This document shows, piece after piece, positions 9,173 to 18,154 of a DNA stretch of 22,893 nt (the first letter of the stretch is position 1; the number at the start of each line of letters is the position of its first letter). Origin of the DNA: Penium margaritaceum (taxonomy: Eukaryota > Streptophyta > Zygnematophyceae > Desmidiales > Peniaceae). A model generated the notes under the pieces. The model saw nothing but the letters and a program-made list of their open reading frames with translations. It was not told the origin of the DNA and ran no database searches. The translations under genes and the position numbers were made by a program. The DNA lies in assembly GCA_023375785.1 (NCBI GenBank), contig SZWC01000528.1, positions 69,947 through 92,839 of the forward strand, written 5' to 3'.

Positions 9173-9651
9173 TGCATGAGCGCCCATTTGGTCAATTCAT
9201 TTCATGTTCTCTATGTAATTGAACTCAATGGAACTCCTGTTATGTTTTTCTAGGCCTAAAATCTGGGTTTGGGAACAATTTGGACACGTGTGAAAGCCAC
9301 TGCACGTTTTAAAACTACCCTCAAGTTTAGTCTACAATGATGAATTCAATATAATTTTTAATGGTTTGGGCCTTTAAGTATGTATATGAAGAGGTTCGTA
9401 CACATGTACAAGTCCAAGGACCCTGTCTTTAAAACGTAGCGGCTCTGAGTGGTCTAGTTTGGTAATGAATTCTTTAATGAGGAATAAGAATCAATGCCAA
9501 GGGAGTTAGACATCTGACCATCAAGAAATTTCTAGAGAAGGGCACACTTGCAAGAGATTGATTACAATAAATTTGTAAACCACTAAACTTCTATCAAAGC
9601 AAGACTGCACAGTGCACTTCTTACACACATGTATAATGCATTTAAAAAAGA
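9173..9651. other. AT-rich spacer without a visible gene
   Basis: No supported ORF. It should contain the 3' LTR of the minus-strand Gypsy element if that survives, but I could not match it to any sequence beyond 15080. Confidence 0.4.
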
Positions 9652-9708
9652 GACAATGTTTCACCTTTGAGATGTGTAAAAGTTGCTGAAGGTTGGAATG
9701 ACGTCGTG
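9652..9708. repeat. Repeat R, copy 2, next to the Gypsy 3' end
   Basis: Diverged copy of 8883-8940, about 770 bp away in the same orientation. It touches the last stop codon of the Gypsy acidic tail, so it may be 3' UTR or LTR sequence of that element. Confidence 0.6.
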
Positions 9709-9710
9709 CA

Positions 9711-9818
9711 CTAATGTGTCATTTTATCCTCTTCCTCCTCTTCACCCTCATCCTCCTCTTCCTCCTCTTGCTCCTGTTCCTGATCTTCCTTCACTTCCAC
9801 AACCTTCTCCAAAGTCTT
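9711..9818 (-). pseudogene. Acidic tail coding sequence at the Gypsy 3' end
   Basis: A 35-codon open segment ends at a TAG (9711-9713). It starts KTLEKVVEVKED and is then almost entirely Glu/Asp/Gln, ending EDKMT before His-stop. It follows the integrase C-terminus by about 30 bp in a different frame. It may be the C-terminal extension of the pol protein. No chromodomain is visible in it. The matching plus-strand CT-rich tract gives a Leu-rich ORF (9714-10031) that I regard as a shadow. Confidence 0.5.
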
Positions 9819-9846
9819 ATTCTCCTACTCAATACTTGCCAGTTGG

Positions 9847-10224
9847 CTAAACGGTTCCCTTTGCCATGTATGGAGTTAACTCACTCACATGAAACACGTC
9901 ATGTCTCTCCATACTCGACAAAAGCAACAATTGGTGTACCACTAGCCTCATGCGTGCAAAGATGGGAAATGACCCATTCCACTATGGCAGAATTGTTTGC
10001 GCCCCTAGTGGCTTCAGCCGAATGTTCTTAATGTGAAGTAGCACTTTGTCATCGATGTCAAATGAGACCTCACGGCAACTTTTTTCGGCATATGCTTTTT
10101 GTTTTTGCCGAGTAGCTGAAAATTGACCCTTGGCCTCCTCTAACAAGATGTTTATGCGCTCGACAAAGGCTTGAGCAGAAAGAACTTGTCCTCTTGTACT
10201 ACCACTTTGTACGATGCCGATCAC
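9847..10224 (-). pseudogene. Integrase C-terminal domain, Gypsy type
   Basis: The frame from 10224 reads about 80 residues ending NIRLKPLGAQTILP. It contains the helix typical of this region (RINILLEEAKGQFSATRQKQ) followed by KAYAEKSCREVSF and a DDKVLLHIKNI strand. After an in-frame TAG at 9982-9984 the same frame continues with WNGSFPIFARM and later HDVFHVSELTPY, which is the conserved beta-barrel of Gypsy integrases. It ends at a TAG at 9847. So the domain is almost complete and broken by a single stop. Confidence 0.88.
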
Positions 10225-10229
10225 TATTC

Positions 10230-10690
10230 AACATAAATAGTGTGAACTTTGTAAACTCGTTTATCGCGTTTTTCACCACATCTTCTACGGGTGATAGGAA
10301 CGTATCCCAATCATTCATACCAAGGTCCACGTACATGCAAAGCAGCTGTCCATGAGTGCGGTTCATGCAGTTTGTTTTCCGTGAGTTTGAGGGAGAAACA
10401 CTATTGAAATTTGCGACTCATTACCAAGTTACTAGTCCATATTTTTCCAGAACGTACAAGTAAATTTTCAATATTTATCGTAAATAATGTGCAACAACAA
10501 GATGTGGGACTTTATGACACCCTCTAAGAAGTTACGAGCTGTCTCTTTTGCGTTCACATCAATGGTTGTAAGAATAGATTTTTCCATCTTTTTCAGAAGA
10601 TCCACAAAGAGCAGTATTGCATCATGGCCATGGGCCGTGTCTCAAAGACCAGTGATGAAGTCCATGCTGACGTCATCCCGTTGAGTCCCA
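10230..10690 (-). pseudogene. Integrase catalytic core, Gypsy type, inactive
   Basis: The minus strand shows SMDFITGL (first catalytic Asp) followed by a stop. After it come GHDAILLFVDLLKKM, IIYDKY then a stop, and KFTCTFWKN (second catalytic Asp retained). Further on is LPQTHGKQTA then a stop, and in another frame NRTHGQLLCMYVDLGMNDWD. At the position of the third catalytic residue, Glu, the codon reads GCA (Ala), with a frameshift beside it. The DDE triad is therefore incomplete and the core is dead. The plus-strand ORF at 10487-10684 is a shadow. Confidence 0.87.
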
Positions 10691-10960
10691 AGAATGGGAA
10701 GATTTTGGAGGAGTCCAACAGGGTTCTTCTTACTAGCCTTATTCTTAAGACATGTGTCGCATTTCATGTAATGCTTACGGACATCAACACTCCATCCTAG
10801 ACACCAATAGTGACCCAAGAGTGTCTTTCTCGTCTTTTGAGGTCCCACATGACCTTTGACCTGCGGGTCTTGGAATTGGGAGGTAATCTTTGCTCAAAGG
10901 TCTGCCGAGTTTGGCACCATAACGTGTTCTCCATGCCAATAGATCATGCGGGTTCCACCA
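10640..10960 (-). pseudogene. Integrase N-terminal zinc-binding region
   Basis: This region reads RMIYWHGEHVMVPNSADL, a TGA, then KGHVGPQKTRKTLLGHYW and VRKHYMKCDTCLKNKA. The His...Cys-x2-Cys pattern and the following GLLQNLPI and SMDFITGL are those of Gypsy integrases. The frame changes near 10960: the preceding segment 11129-10944 (MFLAIAIS... to GLVEPA) is the linker from RNase H. The frame from 10966 (MDWWNPHD...) is an out-of-frame overlap. Confidence 0.85.
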
Positions 10961-11149
10961 ATCCATACATTTCTAGGTTTTGAGAGTCTTGAAACAAAAA
11001 ATCCACATAGTATCCCATCCAAATTTTGTTGACAAAACTGTCACTGTGGATAATCTCTTGAGGTGGTTGTTGCAAGGGTGCCGAGGGCTCTAGTATATGC
11101 ATGGTTGATATCGCAATAGCCAAAAACACCCACCGACCTCGGTGGTTGC

Positions 11150-11656
11150 TTTACATTCCACTGGCTGTTGTCTTAGTGGATTGGGCACATTGATGTGTCT
11201 TAGACAATACTCACATGTGAACAAGAATCGTGGCAAGTATTCGCTCCAACACGTTTGTCATCTTGACACGTTTGGTTGCGTTTGGAAAGAAACCAATAGA
11301 TTATTTTCTACCACAATTGTCACACCCTATTTGGCACCCTCAAGGTAGCAACGCCACATCTTGAAATTGTGTACTAGCGCAAGACACACTTTATCCCCAG
11401 CTGTGTATCTCGTTTCTGCAAAGATGAGCTTCTGACCCTCATATGCAACTGGGTGACCGTTCTACATGAGGACAGCTCTGAGTCCTACTTTCAAAACATC
11501 AAAACGCATCTCCCATGGTTGTGATGGATCTAGGAGATCTAGGATGGGTGCTAAGGATAGAAGCTGTTTGACTTTGAGAAAGGCATTCTTGTAATTAGAT
11601 ATCCATTCACAACGCACGTTTTGCATGAGCCTCATAAGGGGTACTTCCAGGGTCAA
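11150..11656 (-). pseudogene. RNase H domain, Gypsy type
   Basis: The frame 11656-11462 gives PLMRLMQNVRCEWISNYKNA and KVKQLLSLAPILDLLDP, then FDVLKVGLRAVLM, where the FDxSxxG-type active-site strand is altered (the serine is Leu). After a TAG the same frame continues GHPVAYEGQKLIFAETRYTA, then VHNFKMWRCYLEGAK, a stop, and later WSEYLPRFLF and HINVPNPL. At least three stops interrupt it (11459-11461, about 11330 and about 11260). The plus-strand ORF at 11142-11348 is a shadow. Confidence 0.88.
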
Positions 11657-11680
11657 ATACCCTTACATAAACTGTCAAAA

Positions 11681-12533
11681 TTACTTTACAAGGCCGAGAA
11701 AGGATTGAATCTGCCCAACATTTTCTAATTGTGGCCAATCCACCATGGTTTGACGCTTTTGTGGGTGAACACGGATACCGTCCTTGCAGACAATGTGTCC
11801 AAGGTATTTGAGCTCATCTTGTGTAAACTTGCACCCGCTCAATTCTGTAGATAACTTTTGTTTCCAAATGATTATGAGGGCTTCGCGCAGATTTTCTATG
11901 TTCTCTTCCATGGATTTTGAGATAACCAATTTGTCGTTAAGATAAACCACAAAAAAGTGAGGAAGTTGCTTGGCGAATGTTTGGTTTATTTCTGCATGGA
12001 AGGTTGCCAGAGCGTTCGTTAGCCCAAAGCATAACACCTAGAACAAAAGTGTCTTTTGTGCGCTTAAAATGCAGTTATGGGAAAATTATCTTTGTTGATG
12101 CGGGTTTCATGGTGCCCTTGAGACAAATCCGAGGACGAGCACTCTTTTGCCCCTTGGAGTTGGTCAAACATGTCCTCGGTCCGCTGTGAAAGAAATCAAT
12201 TTTTCATCGTCAAATTGTTCAATGTAGAACAGTCCACGCACATGCGTAAACCACCATTTGTTTTGTTCAAAAAAACAATTGGCACAATGTATGACAAGCT
12301 ACTTCGCTGAATCACCCCTTTGCAAGGTAATCTCTCATTTGGCATTTTGCCTCTTGCCTTTTTGCTAGAAGAATGTGATACATGGGTCTGAATGGAGGAG
12401 ACGCCTCCAGTTGTAGTAGAATCATGTTGCCCATGTGGTGTTCTGGTTGAAGCCAAGCAAGTGGCATATCTTGGAAGACATCGGAGAAATTTGCCAATAT
12501 AGATTTGATTAATTGTGGCATGTCTTCCTTCAT
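11681..12533 (-). pseudogene. Reverse transcriptase, Gypsy type, inactive
   Basis: The start region (12533-12312) reads MPQLIKSILANFSDVFQDMP and ends RDYLAKG. It continues after a frame change with VIQRSSLSYIVPIVFLNKT and GGLRMCVDCSTLNNLTMKN. After a TGA comes DMFDQLQGAKECSSSDL (first catalytic Asp kept), a TAA, a frame change, and then FGLTNALATFHAEINQTFAK. The active-site box reads VVYLNDKLVISKS: the first Asp of the usual YxDD is Asn (codon at 11936-11938). CKFTQDELKYLGHIVCKDGI and IQSFLGLVK close the thumb. At least two stops and two frameshifts occur. Confidence 0.95.
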
Positions 12534-12629
12534 TTTTTCCTCGAGTTTCTACATCAAGGCCAAGAAGTATTAACAACCTTGTCGAATATGTCTCTTGTCT
12601 TTCATCGCAAGCATGGCATGGACTTTGAG

Positions 12630-13016
12630 TTAGGCTAGTGAATCTTCCAAACTCGGAATGAACATAAAGTGACACTGTCCTCTTTGTAGGAACAAATGCT
12701 TTCATTCAAAGCACATTAGAGCCTTGTTTTCACGGGGCCATAGATTGCCTAGCACCATGTCAAACAAGTCAAGAAGGTTGAGTACCTTCAATATGCCTAG
12801 CGACGTTGTTCCCTTTTTATTATCAAATTCATTGATTCAGAGCACATCAGATTTTTTTTTCTACCCTTGAATACAATTTTTTGATTTACGAGTATCAATA
12901 ACAAGTAACGTACTACTATCATTGACAACAACATTACCATACAAGAGGTCTTCCTTAAGGCCAACATATTGCGTAAAGCCAATGCTGGCAAAGAAGTCAT
13001 CTCCTCTAGTGTCAGC
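12630..13016 (-). pseudogene. Protease-like region, Gypsy type, degenerate
   Basis: One frame with three internal stops (the first after IQG) runs from about 13016 to the TAA at 12630. It contains LLVIDTRKSKNCIQG, where the aspartic-protease Asp-Thr-Gly-Ala is seen as Asp-Thr-Arg-Lys (Asp codon at 12894-12896). Farther on comes LNLLDLFDMVLGNLW, matching the late protease strand with its VLG motif. The two are closer than in a full protease, so there is probably an internal deletion. Assignment of the first motif is an inference from position and residue pattern; the second is clearer. Confidence 0.6.
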
Positions 13017-13171
13017 AAGTTTGTTCACAAGAGCACATGCTACGTGCTCTTTAAACTACATTGGCATATTGTCCCACACTTTTGAGTGAATACGCTCGAA
13101 AAATGGCAAATTGAGTTTGTGAAAAACACGAAATCTAGATGGCAAACACCGCAGCCCCCATGATAAACCTA

Positions 13172-13472
13172 ATCAAGTCCACATCTTGTGGGCAGGTGTA
13201 ACTTTGGCTAGCACCTTTGAGTCTTTAAATTTGATAGGGTCAAAGTCATTGACCAAAGGTGTAGAGAACGTGATTGAGCTCATTGTTTTGATAGTGTTTG
13301 CTTTAATCACCTTATAACACAACTCTTATCCAATGGTTGGTTTTGCATCCACTAAGCATGTCCGATCATGAAAGTCTTCACAGGAAGCAAGGTTTAGTGG
13401 GCAATGAGAGTCAGCAAGTGTAGAATAAGGTTCAAGAAGGGGAGAAAACACTAAAGAAAACTCATAAAAAAC
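13172..13472 (-). pseudogene. Pre-protease open segment, unknown
   Basis: About 100 codons are open apart from one TAA, between the gag zinc-knuckle position and the protease. It reads VFSPLLEPYSTLADSHCPLN, then later TFSTPLVNDFDPIKFKDSKV and ends AHKMWT. It has coding-like composition, but I do not recognise a domain. It could be the gag-pol linker or part of protease in another frame. Confidence 0.45.
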
Positions 13473-13766
13473 TCATATTCTTCAACATACTTGTGTGAAA
13501 ACATTAACCCACACTCCTTATCAAGTTCTACCCCTGAGTGGCCCCCACTAACTTCACTCAAGGGTGGAGAATACCCGAACCATGGCCTTCTTTGTTTCCA
13601 TGGCTTGGTTTATTGCCGTGACCGCGGAAGTGTCCACTCCCTTGCTTGCGACTTCTTGTTGTAACATCCCCACGAGGTACTACTACTACAGTAAGCTTCG
13701 CGACCTCTTTTCCACACTAAAAGCCTCATGGCATTGAGCCCTTATGTGGCTTGACTACATGTTATT

Positions 13767-13961
13767 TTAGAACTTTCGGTTGTAAAAGGCTGTGTTGCAA
13801 CGCTCACGCGCTGCCCGTAGCTCATCATTGTCGCATTTGCGCTTGTGGTTTGGGGTTTTGTGCCTGCCAGTATTCTTCATGGGAGGGTTTGCGTGCTGCT
13901 TGTCCTTAGCCCCGCCGCGCAGCCCGACTACTCCTTCTGACCCTGTTGCATTCATGTGCAT
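13767..13961 (-). pseudogene. Gag C-terminal (nucleocapsid-like) remnant
   Basis: A 64-codon Lys/Arg/Asn-rich frame with KRKCDNDELRAARERC is followed by TAFYNRKF and a stop. The basic stretch and the charged helix before a Cys are in the right place for the nucleocapsid zinc knuckle. A full C-x2-C-x4-H-x4-C could not be read. Downstream (13690-13590) a Gly/His/Lys-rich frame follows. The plus-strand ORF at 13792-14004 is a shadow. Confidence 0.5.
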
Positions 13962-14000
13962 TTTTCGGCTGTGCTATGCATGCCGGTTTGGTTATATGAT

Positions 14001-14282
14001 TTAGTAGTGCTTTGGGTTCACCGAAAACATTTCACTCATGTAGTCTTGTAAAACTCTCCAACTTGTCCAAGCTCGGTCGGTTGTTGTTTTGGTGGTCTTG
14101 TCCTTCAACTTCTAAGTGGAAAGATTGTTACAAAATTACTTAAAAACCATAAACTCTAGGTTCTTTAGGGTCTGAGACTCATTCCCCTTCGTGAAGCTTT
14201 TGGCTTCCTCCACGAGTGCGGTGAACTCGCTCAAATAGGCTCTGAGTGAGCTATCTAGCTGCGTAAAGTCCTTGATCTTGTG
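14001..14282 (-). pseudogene. Gag capsid-like remnant
   Basis: The frame reads HKIKDFTQLDSSLRAYLSEF, TALVEEAKSFTKGNESQT and LEFMVFK, then TAA, FCNNLST, TAG and KLKDKTTKTTTDRAWTSWRV, and ends NPKHY-TAA at 14001. Two stops in 94 codons with sustained helical, charged composition argue for decayed coding sequence. The position upstream of pol and the pattern (helix-rich, 'F/LxxLVxxAK') fit a Gypsy capsid, but Gag is poorly conserved and I rely mostly on context. Confidence 0.5.
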
Positions 14283-14289
14283 AAGACGT

Positions 14290-15080
14290 GCTACGCCTCC
14301 CTACTCTGGGTGAAATTCTTAGGCATTATAACATGAAAGGCCTCTCACGGCATGGGCTGCCTCTTGAGGTAAGGCTGCTACGCATTATACTCCTTGACCG
14401 TATTCTTGGAGCGCTTGTCTCTAAGCCGCATCATGGCAAGGTTTCTCCACAGACTGAGAAGAGCCTTGTGGACACGTAGGACATGCTCCATGTAATTCAG
14501 GTAGTTTTTTTGTAGCACGCCCTTTTAGAAGCTCCTTACATTGTGGAGGAATGACATGTTCATGAGCGGCCGCAAGGTTGTCAAGATAGGCAAGACGTTG
14601 CTACCATCGGTAGTAGTATTTGCAGCTACATTGCTCTGCTTTTAGGCCATCTTTTCTAGTGCCTTGTTGAGGTCATTACATCTACGGCTTGCCTTATGAG
14701 TGACAACGTGTCGTAGCACGCAATCACGATCCAAGACTGTGATGCTCGACTCGACGTGGGTTAGTAGGTTGGTGAATGCAAACTTTAGCCTTGATGTCAT
14801 CAGAGCATCCCATTGTTGCTGTATCTGCACCCACTTCAAGACGGTACAGCTCACATTTACGCTTCTAAGAAGTCTCAGCTTTCAAAGGAGGCTGTCGTCT
14901 TTGACGACTCTTGATTGGACGTTACCTTGCCCCATTGTGGCCCCATCGTAGGAAGGGGTCCATCTCATGAATAGTGTTGTATCTCCATTGTGCGTGGTGA
15001 TCTTAAGTCGGCCCGTTGCCTCAGCAGAAAAGATAGCAAACGTTCTATGGTCATCGCAAATCGCCTTTCGCTTCATATAC
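14290..15080 (-). pseudogene. Gag N-terminal region, heavily decayed
   Basis: Open segments in shifting frames include 14854-14642 (helical, ending NDLNKALEKMA), one from about 14595 reading QRLAYLDNLAAAHEHVIPPQ, and 15076-14882 starting MKRKAICDD. Coding on the minus strand is likely from the position, but the start codon cannot be set. Plus-strand ORFs at 14288-14479 and 14700-14951 are shadows. Confidence 0.38.
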
Positions 15081-15590
15081 CAATGTACATTACATTAGAT
15101 ATCTAAAGGATTAAAACAAAAAATCTTACATGTACAAGTAACCATTTGAAGCCACAAGTGTTTCATTGATCTTAAAAGTGTTTTCACTCGTCAAATAATG
15201 TGCTAAATTGGTTTTACACACATGTGAATTTCTAGGAACCAATTATACTGTATGTATCACGCACATCCATTACATATTTTGTTAGAATAGGACAATTAAC
15301 CAAAACTCATTCTCAGAAAACCGTGAACTAGATCAGCTATGTGTCTCACCTCCCCTCCAAATGGCCTCATTTTAATGCAAACTTGAACACCAAAGTGGTC
15401 ATTATCCTCTCATTACTAGAGAAACATGCCGCAATTTAAGCTATTGCTAGGTCACTCTAGTTACAAACTAATGTAAGGTAAACGATTATTTGTGAGTGCA
15501 GGTCTTCATTGTTATGTATTCAATTCACTTAATTCTTGTGGTTTCACGCTTTCAACCTTTTGATTCTTCTTTTTCTACGTTTCCTCCAAC
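15081..15590. other. AT-rich region; expected place of the Gypsy 5' LTR or UTR
   Basis: I see no ORF on the minus strand and no sequence that matches the region below 9711, so the 5' LTR could not be identified. No clear tRNA-complementary primer-binding site was found. Confidence 0.4.
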
Positions 15591-15776
15591 GACGAGGAAT
15601 GGAATAAGGCCCCAAAAAGGCACCAAGAGAGAGGGAAACTTTGTCGCCAAGATGGATTTTGCCAATAGAGTCGAGTGTCATGAGGCCTTGGATCAAGGAA
15701 TAATGGAGAATAGTATGAATGATTGTTGGTCACAAAGTGAGCCATCAAGATGCATCGCCCAATGTGCACTGTTCTA
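15591..15776 (+). pseudogene. Unknown coding-like segment A
   Basis: The end of the 93-codon frame that opens at 15496 reads RNGIRPQKGTKREGNFVAKM and then DFANRVECHEALDQGIMENS before TAG at 15775. An acceptor-like tract TTTTTCTACG... lies upstream, but no clear AG could be chosen. No family is recognised. The minus-strand ORF over the same bases (15575-15850) is probably the shadow. Confidence 0.33.
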
Positions 15777-15917
15777 GAAAAAGGAATGCCCTTGAATCCT
15801 GGGGCACATGTGTGTATTAATATTGTGTTGGTGAAGGCGTTTGAGTGCAAGGATGGCCATCAGCGTGTGCAAAGGTTTTGGAGCGGCCACGTCGATCTTA
15901 CAAAGAAAGTCAAGTAA
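15750..15917 (+). pseudogene. Unknown coding-like segment B
   Basis: A 55-codon frame from ATG 15750 reads MCTVLEKGMPLNPGAHVC, then IVLVKAFECKDGHQRVQRFW and SGHVDLTKKVK-TAA. It overlaps segment A by 27 bp in another frame, as expected if one frameshift separates them. Residue composition is strongly protein-like. It was not recognised. Confidence 0.4.
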
Positions 15918-16507
15918 TTATGTTCGCACATTTCAACCACCAAGGAATAGAACCACGGTGTTGATGTCTAAATTTTGGAGGCTATGGTGAAGAAAACTAT
16001 CGTCAATGAACTGGATTCTGGCATTATATACCGCGTAGAGGTTGCAACCCAACAAAAGCTCCTATGTTTACGCACCAACTCTCTGTCTTTGTTCCATTCA
16101 TGCAACCAATAGGTTTATGCTTTTTGACTGAATAGTGTTGTTTCCTTTACATTTCTTACACAAAATGGGACTTCATGTCAAATTTTTTCTCTCTTCTAAT
16201 GAAGTTGGTTTGGAAAGAACATAGAATTGCAAAGATAATAAGGAGTAATACCTTTCACAAAGTGTTTTTTACCCTTAGCACAAAAATACTTGAATTGCAA
16301 CATTTTGTTTGCATTTTCACAATGGATGGGTGTATCTTAAAGAATGGGCACAAGTAGATTCCACTTCTCGCTTAGTACTTTGATGCCAAGAACCAAATAG
16401 TGTGAATGGAGTGGGCTCTTATACATACCAAAACAAGAGCCATCGGTAGTCGTTTTGCTACCACCTCACTATTGCTTACCTTTGTGAATTAAACCTTCAA
16501 ATAATAG

Positions 16508-16672
16508 TCAAATGAGTGTGATAAGTGTTTGATGAACTTCATCCCAGACGAGGTAGTAGTTTCCATACAAATTTGTAGTGCCCGGACTCCTTTCTCAAAA
16601 CGTGCAACAACAAGACAAGAAGCACGTTGGCTTCATGTGCTTGTATCTTTTGCACACAATCAATTTTTTTAG
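16508..16672 (+). pseudogene. Unknown coding-like segment C
   Basis: A 54-codon segment between a TAG and a TAG has no internal stop and reads CDKCLMNFIPDEVVVSIQIC, then SARTPFSKRATTRQEARWLH and VLVSFAHNQFF. The mixture of helix-forming and charged residues is coding-like. It ends at CAATTTTTTTAG, which also looks like a splice acceptor. Not recognised. Confidence 0.4.
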
Positions 16673-16848
16673 GTGTTTAACACCCCGGAGTCGCTAATTG
16701 CTCCTATACACCAAGTGCAGAAGTTGTACCCAATTTACTTCTTCATCTCAATCTTTTTTAAGGTGTAGTGCATGATGACTGAATGCAAGAAATAGGTAAG
16801 GGCATGCATGGGCAACTAATCCTAGAAGTCGGGGGTTTGGTTGCTTAA

Positions 16849-17004
16849 TGTGTCCATTTTTGGCACGAGTATGATGTGATGGAGGAAATCCCCCAAATGA
16901 CTACAATGTGTATGGCTAATAACCGTGTTTTCCAAGTGGAAATTGCACTTAGAGTGCCAAGAAGGAGTTTGGCCAACCGTGTGTGCATGTCTTCACCTTG
17001 GTAG
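16849..17004 (+). pseudogene. Unknown coding-like segment D
   Basis: A 51-codon segment open between TAA and TAG reads CVHFWHEYDVMEEIPQMTTM, then ANNRVFQVEIALRVPRRSLA. No family was recognised. It is in a different frame from segment E, which follows within 150 bp. Confidence 0.35.
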
Positions 17005-17149
17005 ATCAAGGGGGGCATTTATAAGAGCCAATATGCTACGTCCGGCTTATGAAGATAGTATTCTATGACACCTAGAATAGTGCAATGTTGGGTATTGATC
17101 TCGCCAAACTAAAGCTATTTCAGGTGATCATTAGAATGCAACTGAGTCC

Positions 17150-17500
17150 ATGCCGTGGGTCATGAAATTTACAACAGCAGTGCAAGCTACATTGCAAAGG
17201 GAGCTAGAATGTGCAAAGTACATTGTGTGCAAGGACGCATATGCCGGAGAATGGCCACCCTATGGCACCAAGTAAAAAGCTCTAGCAGCTTATGCAAGCG
17301 CAACATCTGTAAACGTAGCAACTCGTGGACACTAGGACTCTTCAACTGTGGTAGACGGTGAAAATGTGGGTGTAGAGCGTGGCTCCACAACACATGAAAA
17401 AATGAACGTTTCTATCCATAATGAAAAGTACAATCCTAAACAGCTTCCAATGTGGGATTTCGGAGAGGAGGATATTTATAACCCCAAACATTTCATTTAG
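17150..17500 (+). pseudogene. Unknown coding-like segment E (two internal stops)
   Basis: The frame from ATG 17150 reads MPWVMKFTTAVQATLQRELE, CAKYIVCKDAYAGEWPPYGT-K, a TAA (17273), a Ala/Thr/Val-rich part, a TAG (17333), and then VDGENVGVERGSTTHEKMNV and NPKQLPMWDFGEEDIYNPKH, ending at TAG 17498. It is the longest sustained segment of the chain. It runs into an acidic frame at 17500-17682 (DKESKREEQEPCLWINEEND then a TAG, ending DEVDNSNI-TAA). The ORFs at 17155-17361 (+) and 17187-17393 (-) are shadows. Confidence 0.42.
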
Positions 17501-17811
17501 ACAAGGAATCTAAGCGAGAGGAGCAAGAACCATGTCTGTGGATAAATGAAGAGAACGACATATGCAAATATCACTCGTCTAACGTCACCCACTAGGAGCG
17601 GACTACTAATGGCATGCCACATGGTTGTTGGGATGATGCCCGAGAAGACCAATATGATGAGGTGGACAACTCAAACATCTAATTCATAATTTAACAAATC
17701 TCATTCACATTTTATCTAATGTATCCACTAAAACATATCCATGTCATAAATTCATGGTGTGGATTAGACAAGAGAAGGGCCATACGAGATATAACTCAAG
17801 GCCATATATGA

Positions 17812-17961
17812 GCAAGGCCATTAAAAATGACCAAGCACATAGTCAAAGAGGAGAAGAAGGAAAAATTACCAGTGGCTAGGATGTGTACAGAGCTTAGTGA
17901 AGGAAGCTCGTGTCACACTCCCTTGACTCCAATTTCAAGTGGTGACCTTTTCCTTGTCTAA
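17812..17961 (+). pseudogene. Unknown coding-like segment F
   Basis: A 49-codon segment bounded by TGA and TAA contains MTKHIVKEEKKEKLPVARMC, followed by a Ser/Thr/Pro-rich end. It is lysine/glutamate-rich and could be a surface or linker region. The minus-strand ORF at 17894-18118 overlaps and is probably a shadow. Confidence 0.33.
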
Positions 17962-18154
17962 TAATACAAGACATGGATATATAATTTGTATTTTTGGGAA
18001 CAAGTAGAGTATTCTCATGACCTTGTATAAGATGCCCATTTTGGTTATTTTCTTCATTATCTTGAACTGAGTTCATCATTACACTGTAACAACCTTTTCC
18101 ATGGACATCAAAACACATTGTGAGCTAACTTTTGTGACTATTTTCATGCTTTAA

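Larger units (their letters stand above)
9711..15080 (-). mobile_element. Ancient degraded Ty3/Gypsy LTR retrotransposon
   Basis: Read on the minus strand, the order is gag remnants (15080-13767), protease-like (13016-12630), reverse transcriptase (12533-11681), RNase H (11656-11150), integrase zinc-binding and core (10960-10260) and integrase C-terminus (10224-9847). Integrase after RNase H marks Ty3/Gypsy rather than Ty1/Copia. Nearly every domain carries in-frame stops or frameshifts, so the copy cannot be active. Several TGA stops sit where related elements have arginine, suggesting CGA-to-TGA decay. I found neither the LTRs, the primer-binding site nor a target-site duplication; the outer limits are therefore the limits of recognisable coding sequence. 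Confidence 0.92.

Noticed and set aside
9714..10031. 105-codon plus ORF with a Leu/Phe-rich start resembling a signal peptide
   Set aside because: Its Leu-rich part is the complement of GAG/GAA codons of the acidic tail, and the rest is antisense to integrase.
11977..12189. Plus ORF of 70 codons inside the reverse transcriptase
   Set aside because: Antisense shadow of the palm region, which matches the Gypsy family on the minus strand.
16370..16420. TTTGATGCCAAGAACC-like text resembling the complement of a methionine-tRNA primer-binding site for the Gypsy element
   Set aside because: Too many mismatches and 1.3 kb beyond recognisable gag; no LTR end could be set beside it.
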